From NCBI GenBank assembly GCA_903837255.1, contig CAILTZ010000751.1, positions 1-5,514 of the forward strand: DNA of 5,514 nt, read 5' to 3'. Made by a program: the position numbers and the translations under genes. This DNA comes from an uncultured Pirellula sp. GTDB lineage: Bacteria; Planctomycetota; Planctomycetia; Pirellulales; Pirellulaceae. How positions within the stretch are numbered: position 1 is the first letter of the stretch; each line of letters opens with the position of its first letter. Shown one piece after another: positions 1-5,043 of this stretch. The notes below the pieces were generated by a model. It was given only the letters and a program-made list of their open reading frames with translations. It searched no databases and was not told the DNA's origin.

Positions 1-87
1 CTGCAAATAACGCTGCGAGGCGCAACCCGCAAGCACCAACGCAAGAAGCATCAGCGCGACGATCCCTTGCGATGAGTGCTTCTTCAA
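1..87 (-). CDS. Predicted lipoprotein, N-terminal fragment (TTG start, cut by window edge)
   Basis: The first 29 codons of a gene that runs off the left edge can be read on the minus strand. The peptide begins MKKHSSQG, continues with a hydrophobic stretch (IVALMLLALVLA) and reaches a lipobox LAGC with Ala at +2. This is a textbook type II signal peptide with a basic n-region, h-region and the cysteine that would be lipidated (residue 22). The start is a TTG at 85-87. I chose it because it gives the basic KK n-region and has a GGAG site nine bases upstream (97-100). An in-frame stop lies further upstream, at about 115-117. An internal ATG at 49-51 would leave no charged n-region. The mature protein should sit on the periplasmic side of a membrane. 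Only seven residues of it are visible, so its function cannot be told. It is downstream of the VWA gene in the same direction and may share its transcript, although a large palindrome lies between them. Confidence 0.62.
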   Translation of the reverse strand, partial: MKKHSSQGIVALMLLALVLAGCASQRYLQ

Positions 88-96
88 TGCTGCTAA

Positions 97-100
97 CTCC
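97..100 (-). promoter_or_regulatory. Ribosome binding site GGAG for the lipoprotein
   Basis: GGAG on the minus strand lies nine bases before the TTG at 85-87. It is the main reason for choosing the rare TTG start over the internal ATG. Confidence 0.5.
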
Positions 101-157
101 AGTGATGGAAAAATTCACAGCATTCTCCATAGCAAAATCATAGCCCCAGCCGCAACA

Positions 158-184
158 CGGATCGGACGGATCGGACGGATCGGA
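158..184. repeat. Three tandem copies of a 9-bp unit, CGGATCGGA
   Basis: Three exact head-to-tail copies of CGGATCGGA occupy 158-166, 167-175 and 176-184. The last copy runs into the left arm of the palindrome at 177-230, and the same unit occurs inverted at the far end of that palindrome. It lies in the 145-bp gap between the VWA stop codon and the lipoprotein start. The rest of that gap (88-157) shows no convincing promoter or gene. The repeat probably arose by replication slippage. Confidence 0.85.
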
Positions 185-230
185 CGCAGGTTGTTGTTTT
201 GCTAGCAAAACAGCAACCTGCGTCCGATCC
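177..230. repeat. 54-bp near-perfect palindrome next to the VWA stop codon, candidate 3'-end hairpin
   Basis: Two 27-base arms (177-203 and 204-230) are reverse complements except for one position (T194 opposite G213). They centre on GCTAGC. The VWA stop codon is at 233-235, so a transcript leaving the gene would fold this hairpin within two bases of the stop. Its likely role is transcription termination, protection of the mRNA 3' end, or attenuation before the lipoprotein gene. No T-run follows it in the minus direction, so it is not a canonical intrinsic terminator. A mobile palindromic repeat (REP or MITE-like) is an alternative. Confidence 0.8.
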
Positions 231-232
231 CT

Positions 233-1240
233 TTAGCTCCGCTTGGTCTTGGAACTCGTCAAAAACGCGGAGACAAAGAACATGACAATCAGCAACGGAA
301 TGCAGCAGCTGCAAATCGTTCCAAAAACCTGACTGATTAAGCTCGTCTGCGGCGTTGAGGGATTCGCCGTCAGGCTCCCAGCCGGTGGGGTCCAAAGGGG
401 CGGAACGTTGCTGGGCATACCCCCAGCGTTTCCACCATTGCTTCCACCCTTTGCATCCGAAGATTGCCGAAATGCAATCCCCGTGACCTTCTCGTTGTTG
501 GGCTTGCTAAGGGCCTTGAGAACCTCAGCAACATCCAGATCACCCAGCCCATCGAGCATGGCGAAATCCTCCTGGTCTCCAGCTTGGTCGGTCCCACTTC
601 TCTCGGCCATAATCTCCTGAATCGCACTGGACAACGACGCTTGGTCGTCGGCCCTACGGTAGCTATGCACGCGGGTAGCAAGGGAGTGATTCCCTCGCAT
701 ATCCACGCCAATCGCATCGATGAGGATCCCTCGAGAGAGAATGTCAGGGAGATATTGATCGAGCAACACCTGATCGCTCGCCTCGCCATCGGTCACAACA
801 ATCAGTCGATACGTTCCATAGATCTTTTTGGAACGTATCGAGAGGAGTTCATCCGAGGCGATCCGCAGAGCTTCCCCCAGCGGCGTTCCTCCATTGGCTT
901 GCAAGCTACCAATGCGCTCGATGGCTTGCTGCTGATTCACAGGTCCAACAGGAATGTACCAATGATTGTTTGCACGCGCTCCATTGAGCAGCAGCAGCCC
1001 GACATTCGTGCCAGGCGTAATCTGCTCGATGACCTTGATCAGCGAACTCTTGGCCGCATCGATGCGACTGCGACGATCGCGCTGCATGACCTCACGCATC
1101 GAACCGGAATCGTCTAGCACGATCACGACGTAGTCGTTGGAACCCGCATAGGTCGTTCGACCTATGCCCAAAGCCATGCTGGCAACCAGAGCGATGCTGG
1201 CAAAGGGAACAATACGCAAGGAGCGTGCGATGTTTGTCAT
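233..1240 (-). CDS. Secreted VWA-domain protein with C-terminal membrane anchor
   Basis: A 335-residue protein with a von Willebrand factor A domain, a Mg-dependent ligand- or partner-binding fold. A signal peptide occupies about residues 1-32 (basic SLR, hydrophobic IVPFASIALVASMALGI, likely cleavage after TYA). The VWA domain spans about 36-215 and has a complete MIDAS: D-x-S-x-S at D43, S45 and S47, Thr119 in GGTPLG, and Asp151 in VVTDGE. A Gly/Ser/Pro-rich linker (about 260-300) leads to one transmembrane helix (about 304-327) containing a CSCC cluster and a short basic tail ending KTKRS. This predicts a periplasmic VWA domain tethered to the inner membrane by its C-terminus. The ATG at 1240 is preferred because it gives a compact signal peptide. 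A GTG at 1255 would add five residues and would overlap the upstream stop by one base (TAGTG). Neither start has a clear Shine-Dalgarno site, so translation is probably coupled to the upstream gene. The VWA call is firm; the specific partner is unknown. Confidence 0.93.
   Translation of the reverse strand: MTNIARSLRIVPFASIALVASMALGIGRTTYAGSNDYVVIVLDDSGSMREVMQRDRRSRIDAAKSSLIKVIEQITPGTNVGLLLLNGARANNHWYIPVGPVNQQQAIERIGSLQANGGTPLGEALRIASDELLSIRSKKIYGTYRLIVVTDGEASDQVLLDQYLPDILSRGILIDAIGVDMRGNHSLATRVHSYRRADDQASLSSAIQEIMAERSGTDQAGDQEDFAMLDGLGDLDVAEVLKALSKPNNEKVTGIAFRQSSDAKGGSNGGNAGGMPSNVPPLWTPPAGSLTANPSTPQTSLISQVFGTICSCCIPLLIVMFFVSAFLTSSKTKRS
806..841. repeat. Perfect 13-bp inverted repeat with 10-base loop inside the VWA gene
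   Basis: Arms 806-818 and 829-841 are exact reverse complements (TCGATACGTTCCA and its complement) around a 10-base spacer. The repeat lies in codons for the KKIYGTYRL stretch, just before the VVTDGE metal-site strand of the VWA domain. It could form an mRNA hairpin or be a protein-binding site, but it may simply follow from the coding sequence. Confidence 0.7.
1146..1167. repeat. Perfect 10-bp inverted repeat with 2-base centre inside the VWA gene
   Basis: GCATAGGTCG (1146-1155) and its exact reverse complement (1158-1167) flank a central TT. The repeat lies over the codons for the end of the signal peptide (GIGRTTYA), about 75 bases into the gene. Its shape fits either a short mRNA hairpin or a dyad for a DNA-binding protein. 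No function is shown. Confidence 0.65.
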
Positions 1241-1254
1241 AGGACGTTGGACCA

Positions 1255-3099
1255 CTAAAAGTTAAAGTCAGTCGGGGTCAAGGCTTCAGGATTGACTTTC
1301 ACGATTCGAAACTCGACTCGCATGTTCTCTTTGGCTTCGTCGATGTTCCGGGGCTTGGGTATCACCGGTTCCATAATCCCTGCCCCAACGGGAATGATCT
1401 GGGAAAGGTCGACGGTGATCCCGGAATCCTTGGCGTACTTCTCTAGCGACTTTTTCACTGCTTCGGCACGAGCCTGAGACAACGACAGGGCCGCTTGCAT
1501 GGTGACCGCCGGATCGCTGCTACCACCTCCAAAGGAACCGTTTTTGATCAAGTCAATGACTTCTTTGGTGCGGCTCAAATCCAGTGGCTTGCCATTCATA
1601 AAGTAACGGTAGTTGCCCTGCGTGCCGTTCTGCTGAATGATCCCTTTGGCCGTTCCTGCCTTGATCAAATCCATGAGCGTCTTGGACGGGTCGGCATGCC
1701 CACGAATCACCACGGCTGCATTTCCGAACTGGCTGGCTTGTTTTAAAGCCCTGAGGAACTCCGCCCCGTAGCGATCGCTCGAGAAGGTCTGTTCGTTGGG
1801 TTCGAAATTGATCGAGAAGCTCACGATGGTGTTGGCATCGAGATTCTCTCCCAAAAACATCTCGGACGATTCGGCGCTGGGGCTGAAACGTTCGACGTTC
1901 GTCGGTTCGGCGTACTGGATGCCTCCGAGTTCGGCAAGCTTTCGATAGTCGAAGTCGTTGGGTTCAAAACCCGCCCTAGCCTTGGCGTACTTCCACTGGG
2001 TGGCAAGATTGATCGATCGGCTCATGACCTCTTCGAATCCACTTGCGTTGGACTTTTGCTTGAAGAATGCGATTTGTCCGGGCAAGCCTACAAAGCCGCA
2101 GTCGAGCAGCAGGCCATGCACATCTGCTTCTAGGGTTGGCAAGACTTCTTTGCCAAAGATCCGTTGGGACATGCTGAGGATTTGCTCGTACTCTTTGCTC
2201 AGCTTTCCGCTTTCGCCAAAACCCTTGCGCATGGCCACGAGCTGCTCGGTTGCCTTCAGATGCCCGGCGACGAATTTTTGGACCCATTCCTTGTTGGCAT
2301 CGTACCAATCGCGACGAACGGCGTACACGTCGGCAATCGATCGGCTCATTTGAACCGTGCTGTTGACCACATGGGCTCCTTCGACGGTCCCCTCGGCACC
2401 GGTTCCAACGGCATCTAGGCCGCTAGTGAGTCCAATCATATCCGGTGTTACCACACAGCAAGCATCGATGCTCGCGTCGTTCTTGAAGGCCGTCGCAGGG
2501 CCATCTGGTCCGGTGATGTCTTTGGTCCATACGATTTCAACGTCTTCGCGATTCAGACCCGCAGCTGCCAACGAATCGTAAAGCAACCCGACGTGCGGGC
2601 CCCCCTGCTGGCAAGCGATCTTCTTGCCCTTGAGCTCATTGAGATTCTTGACCCCCTTCTTGGCGACGATGTGGTCACCGGCACTCCACGACAACTGCAG
2701 CACAATCACCGGCTTGGTCCTCGGATCGGCACCCAGGACTTCGCCCGCTAGCCCGATCATGTGCATCGTCCCACGGAGCATCGGGGATTTGCCCGACACG
2801 TAGTTTCGCACCTGGCCAACAAAATCGTCGCCAGGGACAAGCTGCATGTCCAAGCCCATCTGCTGATAGGTCGATCCCGGCTTGGTCTTGAGGTCTCCGT
2901 TGGCCAGAAACGTCGCGATGTCACCTCCCCAAAAAATGTAGGGGACCTGAACGGTTTTGTTCGAAGCCGTCGGTCCGCTTTGCACCGCTGCGACTTGGAC
3001 CGGTCCGACCAACTGCGAAAAGAGCTCCTGGCCAAAACTCGTCGGTCCGAGGGCGAACGACACAGCGAGGACCATCAGGAAGCGAAAGGCGTGCGACAT
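1255..3099 (-). CDS. Secreted solute-binding (NMT1/SsuA-like) and OmpA-like fusion protein
   Basis: A 614-residue protein with a signal peptide (about 1-23, cleavage near SFG-QE). Residues about 50-375 resemble periplasmic binding proteins of the NMT1/TauA/SsuA type: LSWSAGDHIVAKKGV (136-150), then NLNELKGKKIACQQGG (152-167), a GLNREDVEIV segment (181-190) and a D-A-C-C-V-V-T-P-D segment (212-220) match the family's order of landmarks. Residues about 424-603 form an OmpA-like peptidoglycan-binding domain: strand INFEPNEQTF (430-439), RGHADPS (466-472), LSQARAEAVKKSLE (540-553) and NMRVEFRIVKV (592-602). D470 and R544 are the likely diaminopimelate-binding pair, separated by an unusually long insertion. 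The protein should be periplasmic, wall-bound and able to bind a small ligand. No permease or ABC ATPase accompanies it. The ATG at 3099 has a GGAG site six bases upstream. Its stop meets the VWA gene. Fusions of binding-protein and OmpA domains are sometimes annotated as phosphate-binding; the first domain here looks closer to NMT1 than to PstS. The ligand is unknown. Confidence 0.9.
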   Translation of the reverse strand: MSHAFRFLMVLAVSFALGPTSFGQELFSQLVGPVQVAAVQSGPTASNKTVQVPYIFWGGDIATFLANGDLKTKPGSTYQQMGLDMQLVPGDDFVGQVRNYVSGKSPMLRGTMHMIGLAGEVLGADPRTKPVIVLQLSWSAGDHIVAKKGVKNLNELKGKKIACQQGGPHVGLLYDSLAAAGLNREDVEIVWTKDITGPDGPATAFKNDASIDACCVVTPDMIGLTSGLDAVGTGAEGTVEGAHVVNSTVQMSRSIADVYAVRRDWYDANKEWVQKFVAGHLKATEQLVAMRKGFGESGKLSKEYEQILSMSQRIFGKEVLPTLEADVHGLLLDCGFVGLPGQIAFFKQKSNASGFEEVMSRSINLATQWKYAKARAGFEPNDFDYRKLAELGGIQYAEPTNVERFSPSAESSEMFLGENLDANTIVSFSINFEPNEQTFSSDRYGAEFLRALKQASQFGNAAVVIRGHADPSKTLMDLIKAGTAKGIIQQNGTQGNYRYFMNGKPLDLSRTKEVIDLIKNGSFGGGSSDPAVTMQAALSLSQARAEAVKKSLEKYAKDSGITVDLSQIIPVGAGIMEPVIPKPRNIDEAKENMRVEFRIVKVNPEALTPTDFNF

Positions 3100-3105
3100 G
3101 GCATG

Positions 3106-3109
3106 CTCC
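3106..3109 (-). promoter_or_regulatory. Ribosome binding site GGAG for the solute-binding/OmpA gene
   Basis: GGAG on the minus strand lies six bases before the ATG at 3097-3099, with ideal spacing. It fixes the start of this gene. A second ATG at 3102-3104 is out of frame. Confidence 0.7.
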
Positions 3110-3156
3110 GAAAAATAGGAATTTCAAAAACGGATTTGGCTAGTGGTCTTGGCGGT

Positions 3157-3182
3157 GATGTTATCGAATGACGTTATCGAAT
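3157..3182. repeat. 13-bp tandem duplication spanning the AAA gene stop codon
   Basis: Two adjacent 13-bp copies (3157-3169 and 3170-3182) differ at one base (T3159 versus C3172). On the minus strand each reads ATTCGATAAC-R-TC. The copy at 3170-3182 supplies the last codons and the TAA of the AAA gene (Ile-Arg-stop). The other copy lies just after it in the 74-bp gap before the solute-binding/OmpA gene. It looks like a recent slippage duplication. Confidence 0.75.
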
Positions 3183-4973
3183 CCCCATGGACTCTAGTAG
3201 GCGGATTTCCTCTTCCATCTGGGCGCGCTCCTGGTCGGAAATATCCGGATTCGGGAGCAGCGACCGGCGGGTGCAGTTGATCAATGCCTGCAAGGTCTGG
3301 TAGCGCCGCGTCTGCTTGATCGCAGGCTGCAAAAAGTCCCGCACAATGATCTTTAACTCCTCGGCGTTCTTGGGCGGTACGGCTTTGAACTGACTGCGAA
3401 GCGCGGCATAAGCCGCCGAGGAATAGTCCTCCTCAAGCCCCTCTTTGTCGAGCCACTCGACAAGCTCGTCGGTGGCCAACTTGGTCGGCCCGAGCATCCA
3501 ACGGATAAATTCGAGCCGGTCCTCTCCAGTCGGATCGAGAATCGGGATGATCAAATCCCCGACCCGGCCGGGACGACGGATGTCCGGCGAGAGCAAGTGA
3601 ATACGTGCCGTCATCAATAGCCAAATCACTTTGCCTCGGAGCTTCGGATCGCTCATCATGGCTTGGATCTTCCCAGTCAACCGCCTCTCGGTCTCGTGTG
3701 CTCCCTCGCCGACACTGCCGAACTGTGTATCGGCCTCGTCGACGAAAATGACGACTTTTTCAAGGGCTTCGAGCACCCGTCTGAGTCGCTCAAAGATCAC
3801 GTCGGTCTGACCAAACCACTGGCTGCGAATATTCTTCAGGACAAGAACAGGCATATCGAGCTCGGCCGCTACGGCCTCGAAGATGAACGTCTTACCACCT
3901 CCGATCGGACCAGCAATGGCCGCACCCGGCAAAGCTCGATCGTCTGGAAGCTTCATCCGAGGGATCAAGTAATCCCGCAGGAAGTCCTTCAGCTTGGAAA
4001 ACCCTATGACGTCCTTGAGCGTCTGAATCGGTTTCTTGAACTCGATCACATCGTCCCCAAGCTGCGATTGAATGAACTGCTCGACCTGCAACGTGGTGTC
4101 CTGTCGCTGAATCGGCTGCTTGGAGTAATCCGATGCCAAAAGCAACTGCCGCATCGCATGCAACGAAAGTCCTGCCGTCGCGTCGGCGACGACGTCGAGC
4201 GTATCGATCACGTGCCGATTGCCACTGCTCGAGGCATGCCACTGCGCGTAATGCCTTCGCGACGCTAAATCCGGTGATGGGATCTCGACGGTCAAGACCT
4301 GAGGCAATCTCGATACTCGCTGGTGGATCAAGCTGCGGGATTCGGCCAACAGCAACACATTGTCTTTGCCATTGAAGAACGATGGGTCTCCAAACCAATC
4401 GGTGACGATCGTGATACGCCGAAGCTGTGCGTCGTTCATCTTCGAGACGTCCCCATCACCCGAAGGAAGCAGGATGTCGGTTCCCTCGATGATAATCAGC
4501 AAGTTTTCTTTGAGGCAATTGCGAGAGCAGATCGTCAGCTGCCGCATAAACTCCAAGGCCTGGGTAGAGTTCCCGATCGCATCGCGCAAGTACTGATCGA
4601 ACTCCTTGCGACGCAATTCGAACTTGCTACCGTCCTGAAGCACCTCACGCGTTGCAACCGCATCGATCGCCACCTGGTTCTTCCATGCCGTCCAAGCCTC
4701 CCGGAGTTTCGGTCGGTCTTCCTCGGCGATGCGAATTGGACCGTTAAGCTCGTAGATGACCTGAATGAGCCCCGGCACCTTGGTCTTGTTGATCAAGAAC
4801 GGGATCAGCGGCAAATACTCTCTGCCATCGTAGTATAGGTCATAGATGTTGCCCGAGATGACGATCGATCGAGCTTGCCCAGAATTGATCGTTCGAGCCA
4901 AATGTGTGAAGAATGGGTAGGAAGCCGCCGGCACGTCTTGGGTTGGCAATTGATTGGAGACTTTATCGCTCAT
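3174..4973 (-). CDS. Tandem AAA ATPase with degenerate N-terminal ATPase domain
   Basis: A soluble protein of 599 residues when started at the ATG at 4971-4973. The C-terminal ATPase (about 320-500) has Walker A GPIGGGKT (355-362), a classical-AAA pore-loop motif SQWFG (384-388), Walker B VVIFVDEAD (407-415; D412, E413) and paired arginine fingers in RRPGRVG (R467, R470). Position 456 in the sensor-1 segment (LLMTAR) is Ala where classical AAA proteins usually have Asn. The N-terminal half (about 30-250) keeps an AAA outline without a P-loop: SIVISGNIYDLY, a Walker B-like NLLIIIEGTDIL (157-168) without the catalytic acidic pair, NVLLLAESR (205-213) and an IPSPDLASRR segment. This dead-plus-live arrangement recalls Ycf46-like and related AAA proteins. 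It is probably a cytoplasmic ATP-driven remodelling factor serving the downstream envelope genes. No signal peptide or membrane helix is seen. An ATG at 5027 with an AGGA eight bases upstream would add 18 residues; I prefer 4973 because the extension is AT-rich and overlaps a possible terminator. Confidence 0.93.
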   Translation of the reverse strand: MSDKVSNQLPTQDVPAASYPFFTHLARTINSGQARSIVISGNIYDLYYDGREYLPLIPFLINKTKVPGLIQVIYELNGPIRIAEEDRPKLREAWTAWKNQVAIDAVATREVLQDGSKFELRRKEFDQYLRDAIGNSTQALEFMRQLTICSRNCLKENLLIIIEGTDILLPSGDGDVSKMNDAQLRRITIVTDWFGDPSFFNGKDNVLLLAESRSLIHQRVSRLPQVLTVEIPSPDLASRRHYAQWHASSSGNRHVIDTLDVVADATAGLSLHAMRQLLLASDYSKQPIQRQDTTLQVEQFIQSQLGDDVIEFKKPIQTLKDVIGFSKLKDFLRDYLIPRMKLPDDRALPGAAIAGPIGGGKTFIFEAVAAELDMPVLVLKNIRSQWFGQTDVIFERLRRVLEALEKVVIFVDEADTQFGSVGEGAHETERRLTGKIQAMMSDPKLRGKVIWLLMTARIHLLSPDIRRPGRVGDLIIPILDPTGEDRLEFIRWMLGPTKLATDELVEWLDKEGLEEDYSSAAYAALRSQFKAVPPKNAEELKIIVRDFLQPAIKQTRRYQTLQALINCTRRSLLPNPDISDQERAQMEEEIRLLESMGIR

Positions 4974-5004
4974 ATTTGGGTTTGGGCTAATAACGCATGG
5001 GAGT

Positions 5005-5035
5005 AAAAAACCTTCGCCGAACTGCATCCGCAAAG
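5005..5035 (-). terminator. Possible weak intrinsic terminator after the ASPIC/UnbV gene
   Basis: On the minus strand CTTTGC (5030-5035) can pair with GCGAAG (5012-5017) across a 12-base loop. A G and then six Ts (5005-5010) follow. The stem is only six pairs, one of them G-U, so the call is tentative. If real, it separates the ASPIC/UnbV gene from the AAA operon and argues against the longer AAA start at 5027. Confidence 0.3.
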
Positions 5036-5039
5036 TCCT
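5036..5039 (-). promoter_or_regulatory. AGGA site that could serve an alternative AAA start
   Basis: AGGA lies eight bases before the ATG at 5025-5027, which is in frame with the AAA gene. It is the one argument for an 18-residue longer protein. The preferred start at 4973 has no comparable site. Confidence 0.3.
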
Positions 5040-5043
5040 AGCT

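Noticed and set aside
101..176. Promoter for the lipoprotein gene
   Set aside because: On the minus strand TTGCGG and TATGGA-like hexamers exist, but each matches the consensus at only about half of its positions, which is no better than chance.
158..230. CRISPR-like repeat array
   Set aside because: The units are 9 bp, adjacent and without spacers, and no cas gene is present.
177..230. Canonical Rho-independent terminator
   Set aside because: The stem is strong, but no T-run follows in the minus direction, and the plus direction has no gene ending here. I list it as a palindrome instead.
464..1117. Long open frame on the plus strand opposite the VWA gene
   Set aside because: It has no recognisable domain and no good start context, and it lies antisense to a gene with an intact signal peptide and MIDAS. 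Such antisense frames are common opposite GC-rich genes.
1255..3099. Phosphate-binding PstS annotation for the first domain
   Set aside because: The visible landmarks (NLNELKGKKIA, GLNREDVEIV, DACCVVTPD) fit the NMT1/SsuA order, and I do not see PstS phosphate-site motifs. The ligand is left open.
3663..4838. Two long plus-strand open frames (3663-4268 and 4323-4838) opposite the AAA gene
   Set aside because: Their translations show no family features, while the minus strand encodes a full AAA protein with Walker motifs. They are antisense shadows.
3174..4973. MoxR-type ATPase partner of the VWA protein
   Set aside because: The SQWFG pore loop and RRPGR arginine fingers are classical AAA features rather than MoxR, and the protein has a tandem layout. 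Association with the VWA protein rests on gene order only.
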